From NCBI RefSeq assembly GCF_013366925.1, contig NZ_JAALDK010000001.1:3651165-3715164 (forward strand): a stretch of 64,000 nucleotides of DNA. Direction: 5' to 3'. Position 1 is the first letter of the stretch; every line of letters begins with the position of its first letter. Below the pieces are notes generated by a model. It saw nothing but the letters and a program-made list of their open reading frames with translations, made no database searches and had not been told where the DNA came from. Origin of the DNA: Paraburkholderia youngii (GTDB lineage: Bacteria; Pseudomonadota; Gammaproteobacteria; Burkholderiales; Burkholderiaceae). The translations under genes and the position numbers were made by a program. Positions 1 to 8,998 of the stretch are shown piece by piece.

Positions 1-27
1 GTAACAAGTTGTTACGGGGTGAGTGTG

Positions 28-126
28 ATGCTGGCCATCTTTCTGATCGCCTGTCCGATCGGCATCGCTGCGCTGTTTAGCTTTGCGCGCCATGTGGATC
101 CGCAGACCGGACGTTTCAAACGGTAG
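28..126 (+). CDS. possible 32-residue single-span membrane peptide, or 3' end of a gene cut by the window edge
   Basis: From the ATG the frame reads MLAIFLIACPIGIAALFSF followed by a short polar tail ending in lysine and arginine, so it would make one membrane helix with a basic C-terminus. A purine-rich GGGGTGAG lies a few bases before the ATG and could serve as ribosome binding site. The same frame stays open to base 1, so this may instead be the end of a longer gene outside the window. I recognise no family. Downstream, 127-320 holds two T-runs but no hairpin, then the SulP gene. Confidence 0.35.
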   Translation: MLAIFLIACPIGIAALFSFARHVDPQTGRFKR

Positions 127-320
127 ATTTTTTTCGCGCGTTTTTTTCCGCGGCCGTGCCGTGGAAATTTTCGCATTGCGATTCGCATTCGTTGGTTCGT
201 CGTCAATTTGAAAGGGGCAACCGTTTGCATCCTTTCGATTTGCTTTCTCGTTTTCGTTTTCGTCAATAGCCCGTTTTACCTTTCAGCAAGTCTTGCCTTG
301 GCGTGCGGGTTCGCGGCACG

Positions 321-2069
321 ATGCGCGATTACCTTCGATTTGGGTCGGCATCGCATATGCGAGATTCTCTGCAGAAAATGGCGGCACGTGCGAGCGTGCT
401 GAAGGGCGTTCTTCCTTTGAGCCGGATCGCGGCGGCGCGTGATGCGCTGGCCGGTGTGCAGCTTGCGTCGATGGATATACCGCAGGTGCTCGGCTATGCG
501 CGCATTGCCGGCATGCCGGCCGTCACCGGGCTTTATACGGTATTCCTGCCGCTCGTCGCGTTCGCGTTTTTCGGCGCGTCGCGGCATCTGGTCGTCGCTG
601 CCGATTCGGCCACGGCGACGATCTTCGCGAGCCGTCTCGAGACGATGGCAGCCGCGTCGAGCGCCGAATACGCGGCGCTCGCGGCGATGGTCGCGCTGCT
701 GACGGCCGGGTTGTTGCTCGTCGCGCGCATCTTCAAGCTCGGTTTTCTCGCCGACTTCCTGTCGCGCACCGTGCTGGTCGGCTTTCTCGCCGGCGTCGGC
801 GTGCAGGTCGGCATCGCGATGCTCGCAGACATGCTCGGCGTGCCCGGACATGCGACGCGCAGTGTGGACCAACTGCTGCTCGTCGTGAGCAAGGCCGCGC
901 AGATCAATCGGCCGACGCTGGCGATCTCGCTCTTCGTGGTGGCTGCGATTCTCGTCTGCAAGCGTTTCTGGCCGCGCCTGCCGGTGCCGTTGATCGCGGT
1001 CGTCGGAGGCATTGCCGCGAGCGACCTGTTCGGATTCGCCGCGCACGGCATCTCGATTCTCGGTCCGGTGGAGGGCGGCTTGCCGCCGCTGCGAGTTCCG
1101 TCGGTGACGTGGCAGCAGACGCTCGATCTCGTGCCGGTCGCGGCGTCGTGCTTCGTGATGATCGTCGCGCAAAGCGCCGCCGCGAGCCGGGTGTTCGCCG
1201 AGCGCTATCACGAGGTGGTCGATACCAACGCGGACCTGCTCGGCATCGCGGCCGCCAACGCGGCGGCGGCGTTTTCCGGCGCGTTCGTCGTCAACGGCAG
1301 CCCGACGCAGACCGCGATGGCCGATCGAGCCGGCACACGCAGCCAGTTCGCGCAGCTCGTGTTCGCTGCGGTCGTGGTGATCGTGCTGCTGTTTTTCAGC
1401 CGCTATCTGCAGTATTTGCCCCACTGCATTCTCGCGAGCATCGTGTTTACGATTGCGGTCGGCCTGATCAACGTGCAGTCGCTCTTTTCGATTCGCCGCG
1501 AAAGTCCCGGCGAATTCGCGCTAGCGTTGTTCACGGCGGCGGCGGTCGTGCTGATCGGCGTCGAGCACGGCATTCTGGTTGCGGTCGCGTTGTCGTTGCT
1601 GCGTCACGTGCGACACAGCTACCGCCCGCACACGATGATGCTCGCGCCCAATGGCGACGGCATGTGGGTGCCGGTGCCGGCGGTGCCCGGCATCGAGACC
1701 GCGCCGGGGCTGATCGTCTATCGCTTCGGCGCCGACCTGTTCTACGCGAACGATCATTTTTTCGTCGACGATGCGCGCCGCCTGATCGAGCACGCACCGA
1801 ACGCCGTGCGCTGGTTCGTCGTCGATGCGAGCGCGATTACGGATGTCGATTATTCGGCGGCGCGCTCGGTGGGCGAGTTGTGCGCGGCGCTCAAGCGCGA
1901 TCGGATCGAAGTGGTCTTTGCGCGCGTGAATCGTTATTTGCGCTCGGATATGGATCGGCATGGCATCACGCCGATCGTCGAGGAGCGCTGCATTTTCGGC
2001 ACGCTGCATGAGGCGCTGAGCATGGCGGGGGTGGAGAAGCCGCATGAGCAGGTGAAGGGAGCGCCATAA
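321..2069 (+). CDS. SulP family anion transporter with C-terminal STAS domain
   Basis: This is an inner-membrane permease of the SulP/SLC26 family, whose members move sulfate, bicarbonate or other anions. About ten to twelve hydrophobic segments fill the first 430 residues, including the family's early segment with 'MDIPQVLGYARIAGMP' and 'GLYTVFLPL'. The last 120 residues form a STAS domain ('RWFVVDASAITDVDYSAA'). Substrate cannot be read from sequence. The start is uncertain: GTG 303, ATG 321 and ATG 357 are all in frame and none has a strong ribosome binding site. No transporter partner gene is adjacent, so it looks monocistronic. Confidence 0.88.
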   Translation: MRDYLRFGSASHMRDSLQKMAARASVLKGVLPLSRIAAARDALAGVQLASMDIPQVLGYARIAGMPAVTGLYTVFLPLVAFAFFGASRHLVVAADSATATIFASRLETMAAASSAEYAALAAMVALLTAGLLLVARIFKLGFLADFLSRTVLVGFLAGVGVQVGIAMLADMLGVPGHATRSVDQLLLVVSKAAQINRPTLAISLFVVAAILVCKRFWPRLPVPLIAVVGGIAASDLFGFAAHGISILGPVEGGLPPLRVPSVTWQQTLDLVPVAASCFVMIVAQSAAASRVFAERYHEVVDTNADLLGIAAANAAAAFSGAFVVNGSPTQTAMADRAGTRSQFAQLVFAAVVVIVLLFFSRYLQYLPHCILASIVFTIAVGLINVQSLFSIRRESPGEFALALFTAAAVVLIGVEHGILVAVALSLLRHVRHSYRPHTMMLAPNGDGMWVPVPAVPGIETAPGLIVYRFGADLFYANDHFFVDDARRLIEHAPNAVRWFVVDASAITDVDYSAARSVGELCAALKRDRIEVVFARVNRYLRSDMDRHGITPIVEERCIFGTLHEALSMAGVEKPHEQVKGAP

Positions 2070-2199
2070 CGGGGAGGGCGCGTGCGGTATCGGAACGAGC
2101 AAAAAGTTGGTAGCAAACGTTGTCTGCGCCTCATTTTTTGTCGCCTGGCTGGATTAGGCTGATCTTTCGCTGCGATTAGCAGATATTAATTACAAAAAC

Positions 2200-2892
2200 A
2201 TGAACAGCTTCGACTCGACCATCGAAACATATCTGTCCAGCATACGCTTCGGTCATTTCACGACCCAATCGATACAAGCCATCGCCGACCTGTACTCCTT
2301 TAAAGGCTTGGTATTGATTCCGGTGCTTTGGTGGATCTGGTTTCAACGGGACGAACGCGCCCAATGGCGGCGCGAAATCGTGCTCGCGACGCTTCTCAGC
2401 GGTGTCGTGGCGCTCTTCGTCGGAAGGCTGCTGTCGCACTGGTTGCCATTTAGAGTGCGTCCCATCTATAACCCCGAACTTCATCTGCAGTTCGCACGCG
2501 GCGCGACCAAGGCTGCGCAGTTGTCGGATTGGAGTTCGTTCCCGAGCGATCACGCGATGCTATGGATGGCTATCGCCACCGGCATCTTCCTCGTGTGGCG
2601 GGGCATCGGCGTGCTGGCGCTTCTCTATACCGCGCTGTTCATTTGCCTTCCGCGCGCCTATCTCGGCTTTCACTATCCGACCGATTTGCTGGTGGGCGCC
2701 GCGCTGGGAATCGGGATCACGTTGATCCTGACGCGCGATGCGATTCGCAAGCGCTACGCGACCCCGGTGCTGCGATGGATCGAACGCTATCGGGGACCTT
2801 CGGCAATACTCGCCTTCCTTCTCTGCCTTCAACTCGTCACGCAGTTCGAAGAGTTGCGTGCTCTGGCGAGCGGCGTGTTCAAGCATCTATGA
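2200..2892 (+). CDS. PAP2 family phosphatase, membrane-bound
   Basis: A 230-residue integral membrane protein of the PAP2 (phosphatidic acid phosphatase type 2) superfamily, which dephosphorylates lipid or isoprenoid pyrophosphates at the membrane. The three signature blocks are in order: 'FRVRP' (C1), 'FPSDHA' (C2, PSxH) and 'RAYLGFHYPTD' (C3, Rx5Hx3D), with hydrophobic helices between them. In C1 the usual lysine seven residues before the arginine appears to be histidine. No other conserved gene is coupled to it. A GCAAACGTTG sequence lies 76 bases upstream. The substrate could be undecaprenyl pyrophosphate or lipid A phosphate; sequence alone does not decide. Confidence 0.85.
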   Translation: MNSFDSTIETYLSSIRFGHFTTQSIQAIADLYSFKGLVLIPVLWWIWFQRDERAQWRREIVLATLLSGVVALFVGRLLSHWLPFRVRPIYNPELHLQFARGATKAAQLSDWSSFPSDHAMLWMAIATGIFLVWRGIGVLALLYTALFICLPRAYLGFHYPTDLLVGAALGIGITLILTRDAIRKRYATPVLRWIERYRGPSAILAFLLCLQLVTQFEELRALASGVFKHL

Positions 2893-3033
2893 CCCGCCCG
2901 GCGCCTCGCTTTCAGTGAGCTGAGATTAGCGAGCACCCTCTATTGCCATCTCATGCAATATTCTGTCTAATGAAATCAGAATAAAACGTCCGATTCATTC
3001 GAATCGCTGACACAGTCGACGGGGGTTCACTTC

Positions 3034-4635
3034 ATGTACTCTCTGCTGCCGCTCAAGGCCCAGGTGTGTCGTCACGCGCGAACGCTCGCCGGGTATTTTC
3101 CAGCTCCATTTACACGCGACGAATCAAGCGGTGTCGACATCCTCGGTGTGATGACGCCGAGGCTGCTGAACGGGACCACGCTGCTGAACCTCAACTATGG
3201 CGAAGTTGACCGCTTCACCGACAAAACCCGCGCGACGGGCACCTTGTTCGTCGCGATAGGCGACGACTTCGTGCGCGTCGCCACTTCGGTCAAAAGGCAA
3301 ACCGGCGAGCGGGCCGTGGGCACGGTACTCGACCGCTCGCACCCCGGCTATCGGATGCTGCGCAGCGGGCAGCCCTACACCGGTTACGCGACGCTATTCG
3401 GCAAGCAATACATGACACGGTACGAGCCGATCCGGGACAGTTCCGGCGACGTAATCGGCGCGCTATACGTCGGCCTCGATGTCAGCGAGGTGTGGAACCT
3501 GTCGATCGGAGCCAGGCTCGCGCTGCTGACCCTCGCCGCGAATACCGTACTCCTGCTGGGCTATGGTCGGCTGCTGCAGGCAGTGATCCTCCCGGACCAG
3601 GCGAGGAGCCCCGTCGGGGCGTCGCCGCCTTTCCTGCCAACCGCGGTGATCGGCTTCGGGCTGCTCGGCGCGCTGCTGGTCAGCGCGCTGGTCTACGTGA
3701 CGACCCGGCGCGGTCTCGGCATGCAACTGCTCGAAGCGAAGGCCGCCGCGGAAAAATTGGCGGCCGGCGACTTGACCGCGCAAGTGCATGTCAGCCGGCG
3801 CGACGAACTGGGCCAGTTGATGCAGGCGATGAACGGCATCAGTGTCGGCCTCGCCTCGGTAGTCGGCAACGTGCGACGCGCGTCCGATATGATCGCGCTG
3901 GGCGCGCGCGAGATTGCCGCCGGCAACGCGGAGCTGTCGTCCCGCACCGAGGCGCAGGCCGGCTCGCTCGAGCAAACCGCTTCGACGATGGAGCAATTGA
4001 CTGCGATGGTCCGCGCCAATGCCGAACGCGCTTCGCACGCCAACCAGCACATCGCGTCGGCCTCCGATCTCGCGGTCAAAGGCGGCACCGTGGTGGGCCA
4101 TGTGGTCACCACCATGTCGCTGATCCGCGGCAGTTCACACAAGATCGTCGACATCATCAGCATGATCGATTCGATCGCCTTTCAAACCAATATCCTGGCT
4201 TTGAACGCGGCCGTCGAGGCGGCGCGCGCCGGCGACCAGGGGCGCGGCTTTGCGGTCGTCGCCGCCGAAGTGCGCAGCCTGGCCCAACGCAGCGCGACGG
4301 CCGCCAAGGAAATCAAGGCGCTGATCACCGACTCGGTCGGCAACGTCAACGCAGGCGGAGAACTGGTCGACCAGGCTGGCCGGGACATGACCGAAATCGT
4401 TACGGCGGTCGATAGTGTGGTCACCTTGATGGGTGAGATCACCCACGCGAGCAACGAGCAAAGTACCGGCATCGGCGAAATCAATCGCGCGATCGGACAC
4501 ATGGACGAGATGACCCAGCAAAACGTTGCTCTGGTGGAGCAGGTGGCAGCCGCGGCGGCCAGCATGCAGGAACAGGCGTCCACGTTGGAGGATGCCGTGC
4601 AGGTTTTTCGGCTGGTAGGTGACGGGCCAAACTGA
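3034..4635 (+). CDS. methyl-accepting chemotaxis protein with N-terminal Cache domain and no N-terminal membrane anchor
   Basis: A 533-residue chemoreceptor. Residues about 20-155 resemble the Cache_3-Cache_2 ligand domain ('[16 protein letters not shown]', '[20 protein letters not shown]'). Two hydrophobic segments follow at about 157-178 and 201-223, then a HAMP domain and the signalling coiled coil with the conserved hairpin '[17 protein letters not shown]' near residue 375. The expected first transmembrane helix before the Cache domain is missing, and upstream bases contain stops, so the gene may be 5'-truncated or have an altered topology. It has no C-terminal NWETF-type pentapeptide. 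A GGGGG stretch 12 bases before the ATG may act as ribosome binding site. Confidence 0.88.
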   Translation: MYSLLPLKAQVCRHARTLAGYFPAPFTRDESSGVDILGVMTPRLLNGTTLLNLNYGEVDRFTDKTRATGTLFVAIGDDFVRVATSVKRQTGERAVGTVLDRSHPGYRMLRSGQPYTGYATLFGKQYMTRYEPIRDSSGDVIGALYVGLDVSEVWNLSIGARLALLTLAANTVLLLGYGRLLQAVILPDQARSPVGASPPFLPTAVIGFGLLGALLVSALVYVTTRRGLGMQLLEAKAAAEKLAAGDLTAQVHVSRRDELGQLMQAMNGISVGLASVVGNVRRASDMIALGAREIAAGNAELSSRTEAQAGSLEQTASTMEQLTAMVRANAERASHANQHIASASDLAVKGGTVVGHVVTTMSLIRGSSHKIVDIISMIDSIAFQTNILALNAAVEAARAGDQGRGFAVVAAEVRSLAQRSATAAKEIKALITDSVGNVNAGGELVDQAGRDMTEIVTAVDSVVTLMGEITHASNEQSTGIGEINRAIGHMDEMTQQNVALVEQVAAAAASMQEQASTLEDAVQVFRLVGDGPN

Positions 4636-4752
4636 TCATCGCGGTCAGTGCCGCAAGCAGCGCCCGCACTTTCCTGCACTAGAATGGGTTATTGCCGACG
4701 TCGTAACGTATCTGGTCAGCACGACGTGCAGGATTCTCGTTGGAGGAATGCC

Positions 4753-4917
4753 ATGCCGACTTACCGGTACAGGTGCGAGAAGTGCGGTGAGATGTTCGAA
4801 CATGCCGAGCATCTTGCTGAACATGAAAACGCTCATCCCGCTTGCCCGAAGTGCGGAAGCGAGAAGGTCCAGCACATACCCACGCCATTTGTGCCGAAAA
4901 CGTCCCGAAAGAGCTGA
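4753..4917 (+). CDS. FmdB family zinc ribbon protein
   Basis: A 54-residue protein beginning MPTYRYRCEKCGEMFE, with a second cysteine pair in 'CPKCGS', so it should fold as a small zinc ribbon of the FmdB/CxxC regulatory family. The function of this family is poorly defined; members have been linked to regulation of amidase and formamidase genes. The ATG was chosen because GGAGGAA sits five bases upstream; the frame is open further upstream but without another signal. The chemoreceptor ends 117 bases before it and nothing coding follows for 476 bases. Confidence 0.85.
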   Translation: MPTYRYRCEKCGEMFEHAEHLAEHENAHPACPKCGSEKVQHIPTPFVPKTSRKS

Positions 4918-5393
4918 AATCTGTCTTCGCGGTTCTCAATGACGTTCGAACGTGGGTTCTCGCCTAACGACGGATCTTCGCTCGCCGATTCTCGCCGTCG
5001 CCTCGTGGAGATTGGGGGACCTGGCTCGGAGCGTGCAAATCTGGCAACAGGCTGCGATGTAAGCGCGCAAGTATCGTGCCGCCGATCGCATGGAGGCCCG
5101 TAGCGGCCGCCCGGCAGAACTTGCTATGAATTGATCCCAGACATTGCAGCCACAGTATCTGCTTACCGCTCAAGCCGCACCACCGTGGTGGCCGCCCCAG
5201 AGCCGCAAAGCGGGAGCAGTGCTTCAAATCCGACGAACCGTTGAAATAGCCCTCGAATTGCCGCGAGGGCAGAAAAGAGTTCTGCACGAAAGCCCAACGG
5301 ACGAAGAGAAATCACTTTCCCACCCCCGACCTTCTGCAGGGGGCTGGGCCGACGTATGCTGGAAATCCATGTGACTCGACTCTAATACTCGCC
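4918..5393. other. 476-base gap with no supported gene
   Basis: Only short frames lacking ribosome binding sites or family resemblance occur on either strand. A C-rich then G-rich run near 5320-5345 could pair weakly but has no T-run. I see no convincing promoter, terminator or mobile-element end. Confidence 0.5.
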
Positions 5394-6014
5394 ATGGATA
5401 CGCGAGATGCGTTCGATATATCGCTAAGCGAAGTCGATTCGGCGTTCGAGGCCTTGGAACTAGCCCGTGCCACCTCGGGCGAGGATTCACTCGCTTACAC
5501 CGAGGCGTGCGAGCGGTATCGCATTACGATTCTCAGGTGGAAGTCAATTTACGCGTTGCTGGCTGCCAATGGAGCGCGAGCCATGATGCCAAACGTTGGT
5601 AAGGGACGGCGCCTGCTCGTCCTCCGCAGAGGACATGAGCCGATTGCCGAATCCATCTTCGTGATCGCCCGGGTGCGAGGCTTCGTTTCCACGCTTGAGA
5701 CGTGCGCTGATGCGGTACGGGGGCAAATCGTGAGCGACGCGCAACTGACGGTGCTTGACGGCGACTGCCATCTTGCATCGAAGTTAAAAGCGATCGAGTT
5801 GATCAACAGGCACTGCCCGCAATGCCGCGTCGCGGTTCTGTCCAGTACGCTGTCTCCTTTCGCAGAGTGGCCGGGAGTCGATGCGGTCATCGACCGTGGC
5901 GCATCGCCAAAGCAGATGCTCGAGTGTTTCTGCCAACTGATTGATTCCTCCCGGCTCGACGATAGCGCTGTTCTTGCGCCCCCGATATTGGCCTATGGTC
6001 GGCATGATTCATAG
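5394..6014 (+). CDS. hypothetical protein with a degenerate receiver-like C-terminal domain
   Basis: A 206-residue soluble protein. Residues 1-65 are acidic and probably helical with no recognisable domain. From about residue 70 the pattern follows a response-regulator receiver: 'GRRLLVLRRGHE' (strand 1, without the acidic pair), 'QLTVLDGDCHL' (strand 3 with an aspartate at the phosphorylation position), 'CRVAVLSSTLSP' (strand 4 with Ser/Thr) and 'VDAVIDRGASPKQML' (strand 5, arginine where lysine is normal). It therefore looks like a pseudo-receiver. No kinase gene is adjacent. The assignment rests on pattern only. The 240 bases after it hold nothing recognisable. Confidence 0.6.
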   Translation: MDTRDAFDISLSEVDSAFEALELARATSGEDSLAYTEACERYRITILRWKSIYALLAANGARAMMPNVGKGRRLLVLRRGHEPIAESIFVIARVRGFVSTLETCADAVRGQIVSDAQLTVLDGDCHLASKLKAIELINRHCPQCRVAVLSSTLSPFAEWPGVDAVIDRGASPKQMLECFCQLIDSSRLDDSAVLAPPILAYGRHDS

Positions 6015-6254
6015 CGCGCTTGGCAAGCACGGATTCAGTCAGGCGTTTCGTGTGGTTTGCTGCGATCAGCGGGTCCAGTTTTAGGCATCGGCTTCGCGAT
6101 TTCGGCAGCGACGAAGTGACCACTTCGACTTGACCATGGCAATCGAGAAGCGCTCGCGATAATCTGCAGCGTGCGCGCCGGACAGACCGGGGAATTCCGC
6201 CGAACAAGTTCGGGACGTCATCTTTGTTGCTGTCACGAGGGAGTTCATTTCACG

Positions 6255-7502
6255 ATGCCTGACCAAGCCGGTAGCGAAGCTCTCACGATTTCAAATCAAT
6301 CCGCTAGTGAATCCGCATTGCGTCAAGTTGCAACGTCGAGGCTGTTTCGCGGCTCGACGCTCGCCATGTTTCTGTCGGGACTCGGCACGTCAGCGGCCGC
6401 GCCACAGATCGTTCTTTTCCTGGTGAAGGAACTCGGCGCCTCGCTGCCGTTGGCCGGACTCTATTACTTGACGAGCCTTGCAGCTCCGGTGGCGGGGTAT
6501 TTCGTCGGCCGGTACTCGGATCGCACCGGTAATCGCCTCGGTCTTTTCCGCCTGTGTGCTGCCGCGGGATTTGCAGGCTGGGCGGGGCTTGCCCTCTCTA
6601 CTTCGGTCTGGATGCCGTTCTTCATCGCCGTTGCCTTGCTGGCCGTGTCCGGTGCGACCGCGTCGCAGATTTTCGCGGCTGTCCACGATGAACTGAGCCG
6701 CAATCCCGACGACGCAAACGAGCGTGTCGTTGCCATCATCCGCATGGCGCTTACCGGCGGCTGGATCGTCGGTCCTATGTTGGGAGCGTGGGCGGCGGCG
6801 GCCTATGGCCTGCGCCCCATGCTGTGGATGACCGCCATCTGCATGCTTCTTCAGATCGCACCTCTCGGAACGCTGAACCCCGTTGCAAGGCTGAAGACCG
6901 AGTCGGCGAGCGAGCCCGTGCATCACCACGCCAGCCTGCGAGCCATGCTTCCTCTGCTGGCGTTCACTGGACTCTTCGTGCTGGTCTACGCGGGGGAGCC
7001 GGTGAAGTACGGATTCCTGCTGATCTATATGGAAGAGCACCTGAATCTGAGTCCGGCCGTACGGGGAGCGGTCATCGGTGTGCAGCCCTTCATCGAGCTA
7101 CTCATCATGCCCTTCAGCATCGGACTGGGCCGCCGGCTCGGCAACGTGTGGTTGATGTGCATCGCGGCCGCCTTGGGAGTGTTTGCCAACCTTTGCTTTG
7201 CGCTGTGGCCGTCCGCAACGGGCATGTTCGCCGGACAGGTTCTGATGGGGGGTGTATGGGGCATCTTTATGGTGCTGGGCATCCTCGTTGCTCAACGCCT
7301 GCTTCCCAGCGCGGTGGCGACCGCATCGGCGATTTTCATGAGCTCGACGGCCCTCGCGTCGGCGCTAGGCGGGGTCGCCGGCGGTCTCGGGGTAAAAATG
7401 CTGGGCCTGCCGAATGTGTTCCTGCTGCCAGCGCTGTTCGCTGGTATTGCCGTGATCGGACTCGCATTGACGGCACGCACCGAAACCCGACGGCAGGCGT
7501 AA
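6255..7502 (+). CDS. MFS transporter, similar to sugar efflux transporters of the SetA type
   Basis: A 415-residue major facilitator with twelve predicted helices. The MFS A-motif region appears as 'GRYSDRTGNRLG' after helix 2 and a related 'GLGRRLGNVW' in the second half. The overall pattern resembles the sugar-efflux (Set) subgroup, which exports sugars or sugar-like compounds, but the substrate cannot be fixed. ATG 6255 was chosen because GAGGGA precedes it; the same frame is open upstream without a better signal. The radical SAM gene starts 77 bases after the stop, so both may be cotranscribed and the transporter may export the product of that enzyme. Confidence 0.82.
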   Translation: MPDQAGSEALTISNQSASESALRQVATSRLFRGSTLAMFLSGLGTSAAAPQIVLFLVKELGASLPLAGLYYLTSLAAPVAGYFVGRYSDRTGNRLGLFRLCAAAGFAGWAGLALSTSVWMPFFIAVALLAVSGATASQIFAAVHDELSRNPDDANERVVAIIRMALTGGWIVGPMLGAWAAAAYGLRPMLWMTAICMLLQIAPLGTLNPVARLKTESASEPVHHHASLRAMLPLLAFTGLFVLVYAGEPVKYGFLLIYMEEHLNLSPAVRGAVIGVQPFIELLIMPFSIGLGRRLGNVWLMCIAAALGVFANLCFALWPSATGMFAGQVLMGGVWGIFMVLGILVAQRLLPSAVATASAIFMSSTALASALGGVAGGLGVKMLGLPNVFLLPALFAGIAVIGLALTARTETRRQA

Positions 7503-7579
7503 CAATGCATCACGCTCAGCAGGTTGAGCGTATTCTATGAAGCCTCCTGACGAATTCGTCGGCAGGTCGTGAGGGTCTC

Positions 7580-8746
7580 ATGGATACGACAGAGCGAATC
7601 ATCAAGTGGCGCGGTCTGCGGCATGTAGACGGCGCCGTCAGCGAACCGCGCAACCCGCTGCCCGCGGTGTGCGACGTATCGGTGACGAACGTTTGCAACG
7701 CCGCATGCGACTTCTGCGGGTTCTCTCGCGAGAAGAATCTGGCGGGGCCGCGTCGCTATCTCGATCCTGAGGAATTCGCGCGCGCACTGCCGATCCTGCG
7801 CAGACGCCGGATTCGTTACATGACGCTGCAAGGCGGCGAGCCGCTGGTTCATCCCCAGATCGCATCGCTGGTGGCTTCGGCCACCAGGGCCGGCATTCAG
7901 TGCGGGGTGATCACGAACGGCTGGTTTCTGCCGCGCCACATCAAGCAACTAGCGGAGGCCGGCCTCAAGCGTCTGCTGATTTCCATCGATAGCGCGGACA
8001 TGCGCGAGCATGAGCGTAATCGCGGCCTGCGCGGTCTCGAGGCCCGCATCCGCGAGGGCATCACTCAGGCCCATCGCTTCGGCATCGAGGTGTGCGCATC
8101 GATTACGGTGAGCCGTCTGGTCAATTACGAATTGCTTCCCGAGACGCTCGAGCGGCTTGGCTTCGATGCGGTCGTTTTTTCCTATCCGCGGCGCGAGGCG
8201 TTTGGATCGACATCGCTCGTGTACGACGAAGACTCGAAACTCGTCGACCTGAACACCGACGAACTACTCGAAGCGTTGAGCGCGATCGCGCGCCTGAAGA
8301 AGCACTTCCGTGTGATGGACCCGAGCGCCGCGCTGGACGAGGTCGCGCGCTTCGTGCGCGGTGAACCGCAACTGGTTCCATGTATCGGCGGCAGCAAGTA
8401 CTTTTATATCGACTGGAACCTCGATGTCTGGCGTTGCGAGGCATGGCCTGAGCCGATGGGCTCCGTGTTCGACCTCGACCGTCTGCCCGATCAACGGGAG
8501 CCCTGCAATGCCTGCATGATGGGATGCTACCGGCATGCCAGCATTCTGATGCACGGCGCGATCGCCGTGACCGATTCGGTGTACGCGCTGGGCCGGGGGC
8601 AGCTTCGCGCTGCTGTCAGCTTGTTGTTCCGGCGCAGTGTCGCGTATTCGCTGTGGGCGCTTTCGGTCGAGGAATTGCCTCGAGCGTCGCTTATGTCGTT
8701 CGCAAGACGGACTGGCGGACGCCGTTTCACGCCGCAAAGTGGATAG
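7580..8746 (+). CDS. radical SAM enzyme with SPASM-like C-terminal cysteine region
   Basis: A 388-residue enzyme. The S-adenosylmethionine cluster motif CxxxCxxC is 'CNAACDFC' (Cys39, 43, 46), followed by the GGE motif in 'LQGGEPL' and 'VITNGW'. The C-terminal third has further cysteines: 'VPCIGG', 'WRCEAW' and 'CNACMMGC', spaced as in SPASM/Twitch domains that bind auxiliary iron-sulfur clusters. Such enzymes modify peptides, sugars or other small molecules; the substrate here is unknown and no precursor peptide is evident nearby. GAGGG lies before the ATG. The gene follows the MFS exporter by 77 bases, and its last 50 residues are basic and amphipathic without a match I recognise. Confidence 0.83.
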   Translation: MDTTERIIKWRGLRHVDGAVSEPRNPLPAVCDVSVTNVCNAACDFCGFSREKNLAGPRRYLDPEEFARALPILRRRRIRYMTLQGGEPLVHPQIASLVASATRAGIQCGVITNGWFLPRHIKQLAEAGLKRLLISIDSADMREHERNRGLRGLEARIREGITQAHRFGIEVCASITVSRLVNYELLPETLERLGFDAVVFSYPRREAFGSTSLVYDEDSKLVDLNTDELLEALSAIARLKKHFRVMDPSAALDEVARFVRGEPQLVPCIGGSKYFYIDWNLDVWRCEAWPEPMGSVFDLDRLPDQREPCNACMMGCYRHASILMHGAIAVTDSVYALGRGQLRAAVSLLFRRSVAYSLWALSVEELPRASLMSFARRTGGRRFTPQSG

Positions 8747-8998
8747 GGCTCGCCCATTCGAACGCTGGTCCGCGTTACTCGAGCGGCGCAATCGCGCCTT
8801 CCGACAAGGTCTTGATCACGTCGGTGATCTGGTCGCACGAACGTGCGCCTTCGATCAGAAGCATGCAGTCCGGAAAACCGCGAATATCGGACTGCGTTTC
8901 AATCATCGTCCGGTGCCGCTGCTGTTTATCTATGGCGGCCGCGACGCTCTCGTCGACACGCCCGCGACGCTGACGCGCGCTTTCATGAGGACGTAATC

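Noticed and set aside
4918..5393. Remnant of an insertion sequence
   Set aside because: No terminal inverted repeats, target duplication or transposase-like frame could be found.
7505..7571. Two overlapping 11-codon frames (MHHAQQVERIL and MKPPDEFVGRS) between the MFS and radical SAM genes, as possible precursor peptides
   Set aside because: Too short for known radical SAM precursors, no leader-core pattern, and no good ribosome binding site.
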